Positions 8,822 through 24,217 of a stretch of DNA of 64,000 bases are shown here, one piece after another. The notes beneath the pieces were generated by a model that had not been told where the DNA came from, made no database searches, and saw only the letters and a program-made list of their open reading frames with translations. This stretch comes from Arthrobacter pityocampae (GTDB lineage: Bacteria > Actinomycetota > Actinomycetes > Actinomycetales > Micrococcaceae). How positions within the stretch are numbered: the first letter of the stretch is position 1; the number at the start of each line of letters is the position of its first letter. A program made the translations under genes and the position numbers. Location of the stretch: the NCBI RefSeq assembly GCF_002927275.1, contig NZ_PRKW01000001.1, positions 62,001 to 126,000 of the forward strand. Reading direction: 5' to 3'.

Positions 8822-9659
8822 TCAGGCGAGGCCGTCGCGCGTCCGCTCCGCTTCCGCCCGGAGCGCCGCGGTGTCGGGCCCCGCGGCGAGGACGGCCCGG
8901 CTGGAGGTCGGCAGGACGAACGGCAGGGCCGCGCCGAAGGCGGCCTCCAGCTCGCGGCGCCCGGCACCCTGGGCGCCCACCCCCGGGGCCAGGACGGGGC
9001 CGTTGAGGGAGGGCAGGTCCAGCCCCAGCCGCTGTGCCGCATCACCGACGGTCGCTCCGATCACCAGCCCCACCTGCCCGGGCCCGGGGCCGGCGTTCTC
9101 GGCGGCGGCCGCCCGCGCGATGGACCGCGCCACGGACGCGTCCCCGCCCACATGCTGCACCGACCGTCCCTCGGGATTGGAGGTCAGGGCGAGGACGAAC
9201 ACCCCGCGGCCTGTCGCGGCGGCGAGGTCGAGTGCGGGGCGGAGGGACTCGAACCCGAGGTACGGGTTCAGGGTGACGGCGTCGGCGGCCAGCGGGCGGC
9301 CCTCCCCCAGCCACGCCTCCGCGTAGGCCTGCATGGTCGAGCCGATGTCTCCGCGCTTGGCGTCCGCGATGGTGAGCACCCCGGCGTCGGCCGCGCGGGC
9401 CAGCAGCGTCTCGAGGACCGCGAGCCCGCGGGCGCCGTGCCGTTCGTAGAGCGCGACCTGCGGTTTGAGGGCCGCGGCGACCGGCCCGACGGCCTCGAGC
9501 ACCGTGAGCGAGAACCGCTCGAGACCCGCCGGGGAGTCCTCCAGCCCCCAGGCGTCCAGGAGCCCGGGGTGCGGGTCGATGCCGACGCAGAGGCTCCCCC
9601 GGGTCGACCGTGCCGCCGCGAGCCGCTCCCCGAACGGGGCACGGATCGCGGCGGTGGCC

Positions 9660-9670
<11 letters not shown>
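8822..9670 (-). CDS. pyrF: Orotidine 5'-phosphate decarboxylase
   Basis: Catalyses the last step of UMP synthesis. The start at 9670 ([20 protein letters not shown]) follows AGGAGG-like sequence and gives 282 residues, the size of the mycobacterial-type PyrF subfamily. The catalytic lysine motif [13 protein letters not shown] is present near residue 95. The C-terminal phosphate-binding part has [11 protein letters not shown]. The start overlaps the end of carB by 11 bases, which indicates translational coupling as the last gene of the pyr operon. Confidence 0.96.
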
Positions 9671-12967
<3,297 letters not shown>

Positions 12968-12968
<1 letters not shown>

Positions 12969-14194
12969 CAGTTCTCTCCCTGGGTGGTGCTGTCGGAGCC
13001 GGGCCGGGAGCCCGGGCGGTCCTTCTCGGCCTGCATCAGGTCGATGAAGCGGTCGAAGAGGTAGGCGGAGTCGTGCGGGCCGGCTGCCGCCTCGGGGTGG
13101 TACTGGACGGAGAAGGCCGGGAGGTCCAGGCACGCCAGGCCCTCGACGACGTCGTCGTTCAGGCACACGTGGCTCACCTCGACGCGGCCGTACTTGCCGG
13201 CGGGCGCCTCCACGGGGCCGTCCAGCGGTGCGTCGACGGCGAAGCCGTGGTTCTGCGAGGTGATCTCCACCTTGCCGGTGCGGCGGTCCATGACCGGCTG
13301 GTTGATCCCCCGGTGGCCGTAACGGAGCTTGTAGGTGCCGAAGCCGAGCGCGCGGCCGAGGATCTGGTTGCCGAAGCAGATACCGAAGAACGGTACGCGC
13401 GCGTCGAGCACCTGCCGGAGGAGCTCAACTTGGGCGTCGGCCGTCGCGGGGTCGCCGGGCCCGTTGGACATGAAGACGCCGTCCGGGCGGGCGGCCAGGA
13501 CGTCGTCGAACGACGCCCCGGCGGGCAGGACGACGGTGCGCACGCCGCGTTGGGCGAAGTGCCGGGGCGTCATCGCCTTGATGCCGAGATCGAGCGCGGC
13601 GACGGTGGCCACCGTCTCGCCGGTCCAGCCGTGGTCGGCGGGCTCGACGACGTACGCCTCATCGATGCTGACCTCCTCGGCGAGCCGCGCGCCGGCCATG
13701 GACGGCTGGGCGAGGACCCGCTCGAGGAGCCGGTCCGCGGGCAGCGCGGCGTCCGGGCCGGAGAAGATGCCGGCGCGCATGGCGCCGCGCTCCCGCAGGT
13801 GGCGGGTCACGGCGCGGGTGTCGACGCCCTCGATCCCCACGATCCCCTGCTCGCGCAGCTGGTCGTCGAGGCTCTGCTCGGAGCGCCAGTTGGACGGCCG
13901 GCGTGCCGCGTCGCGGATGACGTACCCGGCCACCCAGATGCGGCGCGATTCGGCGTCGTCGGCGTTCACCCCGGTGTTGCCGATGTGCGGCGCCGTCTGA
14001 ACGACGAGCTGCCGGGCGTAGGACGGATCGGTGATGGTCTCCTGGTAGCCGGTCATGCCGGTGGCGAAGACCGCCTCGCCGAGCGTGGTGCCCTCGGCCC
14101 CGTAGGCGCGGCCGCGGAACGTACGGCCGTCCTCGAGGACGAGCACCGCGGGTGCCTGTCGGTGGACCGGTGCCGTTGTTGGAGCGTGGCTCAC
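12968..14194 (-). CDS. carA: Carbamoyl-phosphate synthase small (glutaminase) subunit
   Basis: 408 residues from a GTG at 14194, reading (M)[19 protein letters not shown]. The N-terminal CPS domain includes [18 protein letters not shown] and [12 protein letters not shown]. The C-terminal class I glutamine amidotransferase domain has the nucleophile motif [12 protein letters not shown], and the catalytic His-Glu pair appears in [12 protein letters not shown]. It hydrolyses glutamine and passes ammonia to CarB. The GTG overlaps the stop of the preceding membrane protein gene in a GTGA junction, and its own stop touches the carB ATG, so expression is tightly coupled. Confidence 0.97.
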
Positions 14195-14790
14195 AGCTGT
14201 TCCCTGCCTTCGGGGGTCGGTGGAGTGCGGTCGGTGATGGGGTCGGTGGATCCGGTGGGGCCGGCGCCGTGGTGGGCGCGGCCGGTGCCCGGGTGTGCGG
14301 GACGGTCCGGGACGAGGGCTGCAATGGCGGCGACGAGCTGCGCCTTGTGCGCGGCGTGGCGCGTGCGGAACCCCGTGTCGACGCCGAGGTCGCCGAGGCG
14401 CCAGGTGAGGATCACGAGCCCCTCCTTCTCGACGAACTTGCCCGTCATGCCTCCGGCGAGCTGCACCGAGGTGAGATCGCCGCGGGGGACGAAGACGTCG
14501 GGGGCGCCCGTCCGGGAGAGCAGGACACCCTCCGGGTGGACGGAGGCGACGGCGTTGCCGCGCAGTCCCAGCCCGTGGACCGCGATGCGGTCGAGCCAGT
14601 CCCCCGCCGTCGTCGTCGCCACGTACTGCCCCTCGGCCTCGTACAGGACGGGCCCGAGGCCGGCGGGCGGTGCGGGCGGCGCGGGGACGTCCGCCTGCCG
14701 GCGCAGCCGGTTGCGCCACCCGAGGCCCATGAGCGCCACGATCACGGCGATGATGGCGACGGTCGCGACGACCCAGCCTACATATTCCAT
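14191..14790 (-). CDS. Membrane-anchored protein of the pyr operon (Rv1382-like position)
   Basis: 199 residues from the ATG at 14790. A single N-terminal transmembrane helix ([20 protein letters not shown]) is followed by basic residues (WRNRLRRQ), so the rest is probably cytoplasmic. A soluble domain around residues 40-165 is rich in beta strands ([53 protein letters not shown]) and looks like a PH-type fold. A low-complexity proline- and histidine-rich tail follows. In Mycobacterium tuberculosis a membrane protein of unknown function (Rv1382) sits at the same place between pyrC and carA. It overlaps pyrC by 13 bases and carA by 4, so it is embedded in the operon. A role in pyrimidine metabolism is unproven. 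Confidence 0.85.
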   Translation of the reverse strand: MEYVGWVVATVAIIAVIVALMGLGWRNRLRRQADVPAPPAPPAGLGPVLYEAEGQYVATTTAGDWLDRIAVHGLGLRGNAVASVHPEGVLLSRTGAPDVFVPRGDLTSVQLAGGMTGKFVEKEGLVILTWRLGDLGVDTGFRTRHAAHKAQLVAAIAALVPDRPAHPGTGRAHHGAGPTGSTDPITDRTPPTPEGREQL

Positions 14791-16166
14791 GCGGGTGCCT
14801 CGTCGGTGGTGGGGGCGGATGCGGGGCGGGGCGAGGCGAGGCGGCCGTCGAGGACGGTGGGGTGTCCGCCGTAGAAGGTGGCCCGGACCCTGCCGGGCAG
14901 CTCCAGGCCGCGGAAGGGGCTGTTGCGGCCCTTCGTGGCCATGGTGGACGGATCGACGGTCCAGCGCGCGGCGGGGTCGACGAGGATCAGGTGCGCGGGC
15001 TCGCCCGCGGCGATCGGCCGGCCCTGGTGACCGAGCCGGCCGATCGCGGCCGGGGCGACCGCGGTGACCCGGGCGAAGCCCTCCCAGTCCAGCAGGCCGG
15101 TCTCCACCATGGTGTACTGCACGACGGACAGGGCGGTCTCCAGGCCGGTCATGCCCATCGCGGCCTGCGCCCACTCGCACTCCTTGTGCTCGCTCGGATG
15201 CGGGGCGTGGTCCGTGCCGACGACGTCGATCGTGCCGTCGGCGAGGGCCGCCCGGAGCGCGTGGACGTCGTCGGCGGTGCGCAGCGGCGGGTTGACCTTG
15301 TACACCGGGTCGTAGCTGCGGACGAGCTCGTCGGTGAGGAGCAGGTGGTGCGGGGTGACCTCCGCGGTGACGTCGATGCCGCGGGCCTTCGCCCACCGGA
15401 TGATCTCCACGGACCCGGCGGTGGAGACGTGGCAGACGTGCAGGCGCGATCCCACGTGCTGGGCGAGCAGGACGTCGCGGGCGATGATGCTCTCCTCGGC
15501 GACGGCCGGCCAGCCGGTCAGGCCGAGCACGGCCGAGACCTCGCCCTCGTTCATCTGGGCGCCCTCGGTGAGGCGCGGTTCCTGTGCGTGCTGGGCGATG
15601 ACGCCGTCGAACGCCTTGACGTACTCGAGGGCGCGGCGCATGAGGACGGGGTCGGAGACGCAGATGCCGTCGTCGGAGAAGACCCGGACGGCGGCCCGGG
15701 ATTCGGCCATGGCGCCCAGTTCCGCGAGGCGTTCGCCGCCCAGGCCGACGGTGACCGCCCCGACCGGGCGGACCTCGACCCATCCGGAGGCCAGTCCCAG
15801 GCTGTACACCTGCTCGACGACGCCGGCCGTGTCGGCGACGGGCGAGCTGTTGGCCATGGCGTGCACGGCGGTGAACCCGCCGAGCGCGGCGGCACGCGAC
15901 CCGGTCTCGACGGTCTCGGCGTCCTCCCGGCCCGGCTCGCGGAGGTGGGTGTGGAGGTCCACCATGCCGGGCAGGGCGATCAGCCCGGCAGCGTCGATGA
16001 TCGCGGCGTCCGCCGGTGCCTCGGCCGTCGCCGCGTGACCGACGGCCGCGATGACACCGTCACGGAGGAGGAGGTCCTGGACATCGAATCCGAGGATCGA
16101 GGCGCCCCGGATGAGGTACGCGGGCGGGGTCGTGCTGGTGGTTCCTGCGGTGCTGGGGGTCGTCAC
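14778..16166 (-). CDS. pyrC: Dihydroorotase
   Basis: Closes carbamoyl-aspartate to dihydroorotate. The 462-residue class I enzyme has the metal-binding [14 protein letters not shown] motif near residue 70, later histidines in [11 protein letters not shown] and [12 protein letters not shown], and the catalytic [11 protein letters not shown] segment. The start overlaps the pyrB stop in an ATGA junction (16163-16166). The C-terminus runs 13 bases into the following membrane protein gene. Confidence 0.97.
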   Translation of the reverse strand: MTTPSTAGTTSTTPPAYLIRGASILGFDVQDLLLRDGVIAAVGHAATAEAPADAAIIDAAGLIALPGMVDLHTHLREPGREDAETVETGSRAAALGGFTAVHAMANSSPVADTAGVVEQVYSLGLASGWVEVRPVGAVTVGLGGERLAELGAMAESRAAVRVFSDDGICVSDPVLMRRALEYVKAFDGVIAQHAQEPRLTEGAQMNEGEVSAVLGLTGWPAVAEESIIARDVLLAQHVGSRLHVCHVSTAGSVEIIRWAKARGIDVTAEVTPHHLLLTDELVRSYDPVYKVNPPLRTADDVHALRAALADGTIDVVGTDHAPHPSEHKECEWAQAAMGMTGLETALSVVQYTMVETGLLDWEGFARVTAVAPAAIGRLGHQGRPIAAGEPAHLILVDPAARWTVDPSTMATKGRNSPFRGLELPGRVRATFYGGHPTVLDGRLASPRPASAPTTDEAPAWNM

Positions 16167-17200
16167 GAGGCACGGCCTTCCGGGATCAGGATGGGCGGGG
16201 AGTCGGTCCGGTCGTGGGCGTCGGGTTCGTCATCGTCCCGCGGGTCCCCCGAGAGCAGCAGGTACAGCGCGGCCATGCGTACGGAGACGCCGTTGCGGAC
16301 CTGGGCGAGGACGGTGGAGCGGGGCGAGTCCGCGGCGGCGGCGGAGATCTCGAGGCCCCGGTTCATGGGCCCGGGGTGCATGATCACGGTGTCGTCCAGG
16401 CCCATGGTGTCCAGCAGCGCGAGCCGCCCGTCATCGAACCCCCAGCGCCGCGAGTACTCGCGCGTCGAGGGGAAGAACGCGGCGTTCATGCGCTCGGCCT
16501 GCAGGCGGAGCATCATGACGGCGTCGGGCCGCTGCGCGAGGGCGTCGTCGAGGTTGTAGAACACGGTGCAGGGCCAGGACCCGATACCTACCGGGAGCAG
16601 CGTGGGCGGGCCGGCGAGGAGGACTTCCGCGCCGAGCGTCGTCAGCAGCCACACGTTGGAGCGGGCCACCCGCGAATGGAGGACGTCCCCGACGATCAGG
16701 ACCTTCAGGCCGGCGAGGGTGCTCCCCGCGCTGGGCAGGCCACCGAGCCGCGCCCGGTGCCGGCGCAGCGTGAAGGCGTCGAGCAGGGCCTGGGTGGGAT
16801 GCTCGTGCGTGCCGTCCCCGGCGTTGACGACGGCGGCGTCGATCCATCCCGACGCCGCGAGCCGCGCCGGGGCACCGGAGGCTGGGTGGCGGATGACGAC
16901 GGCGTCCGCGCTCATGGCCTCGAGGGTCTGCGCCGTGTCCTTCAGCGACTCCCCCTTGGACACCGAGGAGCCCTTGACCGCGAAGTTGATGACGTCGGCG
17001 GAGAGGCGCTTCGCCGCCGCCTCGAAGGAGATGCGCGTGCGGGTGGAATCCTCGTAGAAGAGATTCACCACCGTGCGGCCGCGCAGCGCCGGGAGCTTCT
17101 TGATCTCCCGCTCCCCCACCGCCGCCATCTCCTCGGCGACGTCCAGCAGCCGCAGCGCGTTCCTCGCAGAGAGGTCCTGCGTGCTGAGCAGGTGCTTCAC
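16163..17200 (-). CDS. pyrB: Aspartate carbamoyltransferase catalytic subunit
   Basis: Commits carbamoyl phosphate and aspartate to pyrimidine synthesis. 345 residues; the carbamoyl-phosphate loop is [12 protein letters not shown] near residue 55. Further signatures are [18 protein letters not shown] (the HPxQ motif) and [14 protein letters not shown] near the C-terminus. No pyrI regulatory subunit is present, which is normal for this class. The start is fused to the pyrR stop in an ATGA overlap, so control of pyrR translation will carry over to pyrB. Confidence 0.98.
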   Translation of the reverse strand: MKHLLSTQDLSARNALRLLDVAEEMAAVGEREIKKLPALRGRTVVNLFYEDSTRTRISFEAAAKRLSADVINFAVKGSSVSKGESLKDTAQTLEAMSADAVVIRHPASGAPARLAASGWIDAAVVNAGDGTHEHPTQALLDAFTLRRHRARLGGLPSAGSTLAGLKVLIVGDVLHSRVARSNVWLLTTLGAEVLLAGPPTLLPVGIGSWPCTVFYNLDDALAQRPDAVMMLRLQAERMNAAFFPSTREYSRRWGFDDGRLALLDTMGLDDTVIMHPGPMNRGLEISAAAADSPRSTVLAQVRNGVSVRMAALYLLLSGDPRDDDEPDAHDRTDSPPILIPEGRAS

Positions 17201-17784
17201 GCGCGGTCCTCGATGACGACCTCGTTCACGGCGGACCCACCGATCAGGTCGATCTCCGCGAGATGCACGCGCACGCGCTCGCGGGACGACGTCGGGAGGT
17301 TCTTACCCACGTGGTCGGCGCGGATCGGGAGTTCGCGGTGCCCGCGGTCCACCAGGACAGCCAGGCGAACGGCGCGCGGGCGGCCGAGATCGGCGAGGGC
17401 GTCGAGGGCCGCCCGGATGGTGCGCCCCGAGTAGAGGACGTCGTCGACGAGGACCACGACCTTGTCGTCGATGCCCGACGGCGGAAGCTGGGTGGCGAGC
17501 GGGGAGCGCGTGGGGTGGCGGCGGAGGTCGTCACGGTACATGGTGACGTCGAGCTGGCCCGTGATGAGATCCGGGTCCACCGAGGTGTCGACGGAGGCGA
17601 TCTTCTGGGCGAGGCGCTGGGCCAGCGGGAAACCCCTGCGGGGGATGCCGAGGAGGACGAGGTTACGCGAGCCCTTGTTCGCCTCGAGGATCTCGTGGGC
17701 GATGCGCGTGAGTGCGCGGTCGATGTCTGCTGCTGCGAGAACAACGCGCTTGGTGATGCCGGAATCCGAGGCAGGCATGGTCAT
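17197..17784 (-). CDS. pyrR: Bifunctional pyr operon regulator/uracil phosphoribosyltransferase
   Basis: 195 residues from the ATG at 17784 ([15 protein letters not shown]). It is chosen over the next ATG at 17778 because the AAGGAGG site lies 9 bases upstream. The PRPP-binding loop [19 protein letters not shown] is near residue 100, and [15 protein letters not shown] precedes it. PyrR binds UMP and then the leader RNA of its own operon; in mycobacteria it represses translation rather than causing attenuation. It is the first gene of pyrR-pyrB-pyrC-X-carA-carB-pyrF. A matching RNA site lies directly upstream. Confidence 0.97.
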   Translation of the reverse strand: MTMPASDSGITKRVVLAAADIDRALTRIAHEILEANKGSRNLVLLGIPRRGFPLAQRLAQKIASVDTSVDPDLITGQLDVTMYRDDLRRHPTRSPLATQLPPSGIDDKVVVLVDDVLYSGRTIRAALDALADLGRPRAVRLAVLVDRGHRELPIRADHVGKNLPTSSRERVRVHLAEIDLIGGSAVNEVVIEDRA

Positions 17785-17798
17785 GACACGCTTCCTCC

Positions 17799-17820
17799 TT
17801 CCCCGCCTCACAGGACGGAA
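17799..17820 (-). promoter_or_regulatory. PyrR-binding RNA hairpin overlapping the pyrR Shine-Dalgarno region
   Basis: Read on the minus strand, positions 17817-17804 give CGTCCTGTGAGGCG. This agrees with the PyrR recognition consensus ARUCCNGNGAGGYU at every core position (UCCnGnGAGG) and differs only at the two end bases. Flanking UUCC (17820-17817) and GGAA (17802-17799) can pair to form the base of a hairpin. The 3' arm runs into the AAGGAGG ribosome binding site. No terminator or antiterminator is visible, so PyrR bound here would block ribosome access to pyrR. This matches the translational repression known in mycobacteria. Confidence 0.82.
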
Positions 17821-17880
17821 CTTAAAGGGTGGTTGCGCCTTCAAAACTACCACAGCGCCGCTTGCCCCTAGGGTTGGACC

Positions 17881-19182
17881 ATGGCTTTGAACAACCACGG
17901 AACGAACGCCGGAGGCCCGCAGGGCTACGGACGACCGGCGGCACCCCGGCCCGGACGACAGGACCCGCAGGGGGGCCTGCACGGCGGGCAGGGGTGGTGG
18001 AGTGACACCACTGTGAGGCAGCCCCGGTCGGCCCCGACGCGTGGCCCGGCCGATCCCCTGCAGCCGGTGTGGGACCGTGCGCCCCGACGCGGCCGTGTGC
18101 TCGACGTCCTCCTCGTGCTCGTCGCCGCCTTGGTGGTGGGCGCCGTCCTCCTGGTCCTCTCCCTGTCCCTCGGGCCGTCCGCGTTCGTCCTCTGCGGCGT
18201 CCTGGCCCTGGTCCCGCTGGGCATCTGCCTGCTCGGGCTCCGCTGGATCGACCGGTGGGATCCCGAGCCGCGCGGGGCCCTGCTCTTCGCGTTCCTCTGG
18301 GGTGCGGGGGCGTCCGTCGCGGTGACCCTGCTGCTCGGCACGTACGTGGTGGAGGTGCTGGGGGATGCGCTCACCACGACGTCCCCCGACGTCATCGGCC
18401 CGGTGCTGCAGGCCCCGCTCGTGGAGGAGTTCGCCAAGGGCCTCGGCGTCCTGATCCTCGTGTACACGCGCCGCAGCCACTTCGACGGGCCCGTGGACGG
18501 CATCGTCTACGCCGGGACGGTCGCGGCGGGCTTCGCGTTCACCGAGAACATCCTCTACTTCGGCTCCGCCGTCATGGATCCCGGCACCACCGGCGGTCTC
18601 GTGGGCGTGTTCGTGCTCCGTGGCCTGTTCTCCCCGTTCGCGCACGTCATGTTCACCGCGCTGCTCGGGTTCTTCCTCGGCTACGCGCTCGCCCGGGGCG
18701 GCGGGAACGCGCGCATCCTGGGGGCGTTCGTCCTCGGGCTCCTGCCGGCGATCGCCGGGCACATGCTGTGGAACGGCGGGACGATCCTCCTGTTCGACAA
18801 CTTCTTCCGCTTCTACTTCGTCGTCCAGGTGCCGCTGTTCGTCGCCGCCGTGATCGCCGTCGTCCTCCTCCGGCGTGCCGAGCGGCGCCTCATCGAGGCC
18901 CGACTGGGCGACTACGCGCGGGCCGGGTGGTTCACGTCCGAGGAGGTGCAGATGCTCGCGACCCGGCCCGGCAGGTCACGGGCCCTCGCCTGGGCCAGGT
19001 CCGTCGGGGCCGGGGAGGACATGCGCGCGTTCATCCGGACGGGGTCGCGCATCGCGTACACGCGCCAGCGCATTCTGGGCGGCCGGCGCGACGGCGACTA
19101 CGTGACCGAGGAACGCGCCCTGCTGGCGGAGGCGTCGCACCGGCGGGCCCGGATCTTCCAGCTGGCTTCGGCCGTCCGGTGA
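17881..19182 (+). CDS. PrsW-family intramembrane metalloprotease
   Basis: 433 residues. A glycine/proline-rich hydrophilic N-terminus of about 70 residues is followed by eight or so membrane segments. The family motifs are in order: [12 protein letters not shown] (EExxK), [12 protein letters not shown] (FxxxEN), [13 protein letters not shown] and [10 protein letters not shown] (His residues). PrsW proteases of Bacillus cut anti-sigma factors within the membrane; the actinobacterial members are common but their substrates are unknown. A cytoplasmic C-terminal tail of about 95 residues is charged. It is divergent from pyrR across 96 bases and ends at a strong shared terminator. Confidence 0.9.
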   Translation: MALNNHGTNAGGPQGYGRPAAPRPGRQDPQGGLHGGQGWWSDTTVRQPRSAPTRGPADPLQPVWDRAPRRGRVLDVLLVLVAALVVGAVLLVLSLSLGPSAFVLCGVLALVPLGICLLGLRWIDRWDPEPRGALLFAFLWGAGASVAVTLLLGTYVVEVLGDALTTTSPDVIGPVLQAPLVEEFAKGLGVLILVYTRRSHFDGPVDGIVYAGTVAAGFAFTENILYFGSAVMDPGTTGGLVGVFVLRGLFSPFAHVMFTALLGFFLGYALARGGGNARILGAFVLGLLPAIAGHMLWNGGTILLFDNFFRFYFVVQVPLFVAAVIAVVLLRRAERRLIEARLGDYARAGWFTSEEVQMLATRPGRSRALAWARSVGAGEDMRAFIRTGSRIAYTRQRILGGRRDGDYVTEERALLAEASHRRARIFQLASAVR

Positions 19183-19185
19183 ACG

Positions 19186-19226
19186 CGGAAGCCCCCGGAG
19201 ACCGTCACGGTCTCCGGGGGCTTCCG
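19186..19226. terminator. Bidirectional terminator between prsW-like gene and nusB
   Basis: A perfect 19-bp inverted repeat (19186-19204 and 19208-19226) with a 3-base loop TCA sits between two convergent genes. The stem contains GCCCCCGGAGACCG. It starts within 4 bases of the PrsW-like gene stop. There is no long T tract on either side, as is usual for high-GC actinobacterial terminators. Confidence 0.85.
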
Positions 19227-19245
19227 GGGTGGCTGCGGGCCCCGC

Positions 19246-19656
19246 TCAGGCGAGGAGGGTCGGCTTCAGCTGCTGCAGCCGGCCGAGGAGGCCGTTGACG
19301 AACTTCGGCGACTCGTCGGTGGAGAGCATCTTCGCGAGCTCGACGGCCTCGCTGACCGCGACGCCGTCGGGGACGTCGTCGTTGTAGAGCAGTTCCCAGC
19401 TGCCGATCCGCAGGATCATGAGGTCGACGGCGGGCATGCGGTCGAGGGTCCAGCCCTGCGAGTAGGTGCTCAGGAACTCGTCGATCTGCTCCTGGCGCTC
19501 CAGCACGCCCTCGACGACGTCGACCGTGTAGTCGGCGATGATCATGTCCGTCTTCTCGCGGCGTGCGCGCATGACCTCGAGGGCCGGCATGTCGCGCTGC
19601 TCCGACTCGAAGAGGATGTCCAGGGCCCGGCGTCGGGCCTTACTGCGTGCACTCAC
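19246..19656 (-). CDS. nusB: Transcription antitermination protein NusB
   Basis: 136 residues from a GTG at 19656 ([20 protein letters not shown]). This is the typical all-helical NusB start with the RNA-binding arginine-rich segment at residues 4-10. Later conserved parts are [15 protein letters not shown] and [18 protein letters not shown], then [10 protein letters not shown]. It works with NusE/S10 on boxA RNA in rRNA transcription. The start overlaps the efp stop in a GTGA junction, a conserved actinobacterial gene pair. Confidence 0.97.
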   Translation of the reverse strand: MSARSKARRRALDILFESEQRDMPALEVMRARREKTDMIIADYTVDVVEGVLERQEQIDEFLSTYSQGWTLDRMPAVDLMILRIGSWELLYNDDVPDGVAVSEAVELAKMLSTDESPKFVNGLLGRLQQLKPTLLA

Positions 19657-20216
19657 TCGTTGACGCGTCCCAGGTAGTCGCCCGTGCGGGTGTCGACCTT
19701 GACCTTGGTGCCCGTGCCGAGGAACAGCGGGACCTGGATCTCGTGGCCGGTCTCCACGGTCGCGGGCTTGGTGCCGCCCGTGGAGCGGTCGCCCTGGAGG
19801 CCCGGCTCCGTGTAGGTGATCTCCAGCGTCACGGACGCGGGGAGCTCGACGTACAGCGGGGAGCCCTCGTGCATGGCGATCGTGGCCATCTGGCTCTCGA
19901 GCATGAAGTTCGCGGCGTTGCCGACGGTCTTGCCCGGCACCGTGATCTGGTCGTAGTCCGTGGTGTCCATGAAGACGTAGTCCTCGCCGTCCTTGTACAG
20001 GTACTGGTAATCGCGGCGGTCCACGGTGGCCGTCTCGATCTTCAGGCCCGCATTGAAGGTCTTGTCGACCACCTTGCCGGAGAGGATGTTGCGGAGCTTG
20101 GTGCGGACGAAGGCGCCACCCTTGCCGGGCTTGACGTGCTGGAACTCGAGGACGTTCCAGAGGTTGCCTTCGAGCTTCAGAACAGTACCGTTCTTGATGT
20201 CGTTCGTGGTCGCCAC
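19653..20216 (-). CDS. efp: Elongation factor P
   Basis: 187 residues from the GTG at 20216, reading (M)[20 protein letters not shown]. The length fits the usual EF-P. The KOW-like N-terminal domain carries the tip loop [16 protein letters not shown], whose lysine (about residue 33) contacts the peptidyl-tRNA. Two OB domains follow, with the C-terminal signature [20 protein letters not shown]. It relieves ribosome stalling at polyproline. It is followed by nusB (GTGA overlap). About 160 bases separate it from aroB, so a promoter probably lies there. Confidence 0.97.
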   Translation of the reverse strand: MATTNDIKNGTVLKLEGNLWNVLEFQHVKPGKGGAFVRTKLRNILSGKVVDKTFNAGLKIETATVDRRDYQYLYKDGEDYVFMDTTDYDQITVPGKTVGNAANFMLESQMATIAMHEGSPLYVELPASVTLEITYTEPGLQGDRSTGGTKPATVETGHEIQVPLFLGTGTKVKVDTRTGDYLGRVNE

Positions 20217-20310
20217 AGAATCACTTTCGTCGGTTTCGTACGTGTACGGGAGCGGAGGGGCCGGCCGGGGCGCAGCGGGCGCGCTGAGGCACGCCGAAAG
20301 TCCACAGCCT

Positions 20311-20316
20311 AGTCTA
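20311..20316 (-). promoter_or_regulatory. Candidate -10 element for efp-nusB
   Basis: On the minus strand the sequence GGTAGACTAGG places a TAGACT hexamer at 20316-20311, roughly 95 bases before the efp start. No good -35 hexamer is seen. It lies in the only sizeable gap between aroB and efp. Confidence 0.35.
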
Positions 20317-20378
20317 CCCCGGACGGCACGGGGGGCCGGCGGCAACGGTCGGGGACGGTCAGAAACAGTCAGGGACGG

Positions 20379-22094
<1,716 letters not shown>

Positions 22095-22095
<1 letters not shown>

Positions 22096-23303
22096 CAGGC
22101 TCCGGCGGAGTCCAGGAACTCCGGGATGTTCTCGAGGTAGCTGCGCAGGTTGCGGGCGGTCTCGGTCAGGGAGTCGCCGCCGAACTTCTCCGTGACGGCC
22201 TCCGCGAGCACGAGGGCCGTCATGGCCTCGGCGACGACGCCGGCGGCGGGGACGGCGCACACGTCCGAGCGCTGGTGGTGCGCACGGGCGGCGGCGCCGG
22301 TGCTGACATCGACGGTGCGGAGGGCGCGGGGCACGGTGGCGATGGGCTTCATCGCGGCGCGGATGCGGAGGGTGTCCCCGATGCTCATGCCGCCCTCGAT
22401 CCCGCCGGCGCGGTTGCTGGCGCGGACGATCTTGCCCTCCTCGTTGCGCACGATCTCGTCGTGGGCCGCGGTGCCGCGCCGTGCGGCGGTGTCGAAGCCG
22501 TCGCCGACCTCCACGCCCTTGATGGCCTGGATACCCATGAGGGCCGCGGCGAGGCGGGCGTCGAGACGGCGGTCCCAGTGGACGTAGCTGCCGAGGCCCG
22601 GCGGGAGTCCGTACGCGACCACCTCGACGACACCGCCGAGGGTCTCGCCCTCCTTGTGGGCGGCGTCGACCTCCGCCACCATCGCGTCCGAGGTGTCCCG
22701 GTGGAAGCAGCGCAGCGGGTCGGCGTCGAGGGCGATCACGTCGCGCGGCGTCGGCAGGACGGCGTCCTCCGGCACGGAGACGTAGCCCACGGCGACGGTG
22801 TGGCTGACGAGGCGGATCCCGAGCCCTTCGAGGAACTTCGCGGCGACGGCGCCGAGCGCCACCCGGGTGGCCGTCTCGCGGGCGCTCGCACGTTCCAGGA
22901 CGGGACGGGCCTCGTCGAAGCCGTACTTCTGCATGCCGGTGAAATCGGCGTGGCCGGGGCGCGGGCGGGTCAGGGGGGCGTTGCGCGCCGAGTCGGCGAG
23001 CTCCGCGGCGTCCTGCTCCCCTAGGGGGTCGGCGGACATGATCTTCTCCCACTTGGGCCACTCGGTGTTCGCCACCTCGATGACCACGGGGCCGCCCTGC
23101 GTCACCCCGTGGCGGACGCCGCCCATGATGCGCACCTGGTCCCGCTCGAACTTCATGCGGGCGCCGCGCCCGTAACCGAGCCGGCGGCGGGCCAGTGCGT
23201 CCTGGATATCGACGCTCGTGATCCCCACCCCCGCGGGCATGCCCTCGATGATTCCGACCACGGCGGGGCCGTGCGATTCTCCTGCCGTCAGCCAACGCAA
23301 CAT
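22095..23303 (-). CDS. aroC: Chorismate synthase
   Basis: Makes chorismate from EPSP using reduced FMN. The start is placed at the ATG at 23303 ([20 protein letters not shown]), since nearly all homologues begin this way; an in-frame ATG at 23312 would add three residues. Signatures are [20 protein letters not shown], the [20 protein letters not shown] block, and [20 protein letters not shown] with the AMKPIATVP stretch after it. Length is normal at about 402 residues. It follows aroE with a gap of about 30 bases and leads into aroK. Confidence 0.97.
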
Positions 23304-23335
23304 GGCTTCCATACTGCCATGCGACGCGTCCCACC

Positions 23336-24217
23336 TCAGTGCCGGACGGCCCCCGCTGCGTCACACATCACGCGCAGGACGGCGGCGCGGTCATGGCCGG
23401 CCTCGGGGAAGAACAGCGCCACCTGTTCGACGGCCTGGTGGATCAGCATGTCGAGGCCGGGCACGATGGTCCCACCGGCCTGCTCCCAGGCGGCGGCGAG
23501 CCGGCTCGGCCAGGGATCGTAAGCGACGTCGAGCAGTGTCCCCTCCGTGCGGAACCCCGTGTCTGCCGCCAGTTCCCGGGCGAGGGGGTCCGCGGCACGC
23601 GGCGGCAGGGTCGAGACGACGACGTCGGCCGTGCGCACCGCCTCGGCGGCCTCCGACCAGGGCGCGAGGACCACCTCCGCCCCGAGGGCCGTGCCGATGC
23701 GCCGGAGATCCGCCGCGGCGGCGGGACGGCGGACGAGGACGGACACCGCACCGGCTCCGAGCTGCGCCAGGCCGGCGACGGCGGCCGCGGCGGTGCCGCC
23801 ACCGCCCAGGACGACGGCGCGTCGTGGTGTCTCCACCCCTGCCGCCGCGAGGGCGTGGGCCACCCCGGCCACGTCGGTGTTGTGGCCGGTGAGACCCGGG
23901 TGCGGGCCCTCGCCGACGACGACCGTGTTGACGACGCCGAGCACGGCTGCCGGCGCCGTCGTGCTGTCGACCAGACGCGCGACGGCGCCCTTGAGGGGCA
24001 TCGTCACGGACAGCCCGCGCCACGCACCGTCGGCGCGCACGGCGTCGAGGAACGCGGCGATGCGCGTCTCATCGACGTCGATCGCGGAATAGGTGCAGTC
24101 GATGCCCAGCGCCCGGTACGCCGCCGCGTGGAGCAGGGGCGACTTCGAGTGCGCGATCGGCGAACCGATCACGCCGGCCCGGGGCCCGCGGGCCGCCGGG
24201 CTACCTGCCGGCAGCAC
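23336..24217 (-). CDS. aroE: Shikimate dehydrogenase
   Basis: Reduces 3-dehydroshikimate with NADPH. 293 residues from a GTG at 24217. The substrate-binding domain has [19 protein letters not shown] and the catalytic lysine in [13 protein letters not shown]. The NADPH domain begins with [19 protein letters not shown]. The C-terminal part has the [15 protein letters not shown] and [12 protein letters not shown] signatures. The GTG follows the mltG stop with no intervening base. Some actinobacteria carry several AroE paralogues, but the aroC-aroK-aroB context supports the main biosynthetic one. Confidence 0.96.
   Translation of the reverse strand: MLPAGSPAARGPRAGVIGSPIAHSKSPLLHAAAYRALGIDCTYSAIDVDETRIAAFLDAVRADGAWRGLSVTMPLKGAVARLVDSTTAPAAVLGVVNTVVVGEGPHPGLTGHNTDVAGVAHALAAAGVETPRRAVVLGGGGTAAAAVAGLAQLGAGAVSVLVRRPAAAADLRRIGTALGAEVVLAPWSEAAEAVRTADVVVSTLPPRAADPLARELAADTGFRTEGTLLDVAYDPWPSRLAAAWEQAGGTIVPGLDMLIHQAVEQVALFFPEAGHDRAAVLRVMCDAAGAVRH

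Noticed and set aside
23303-23312. Alternative aroC start three codons upstream
   Set aside because: Homologues begin with [12 protein letters not shown] and the upstream ATG has no better ribosome binding site; the difference is three residues.
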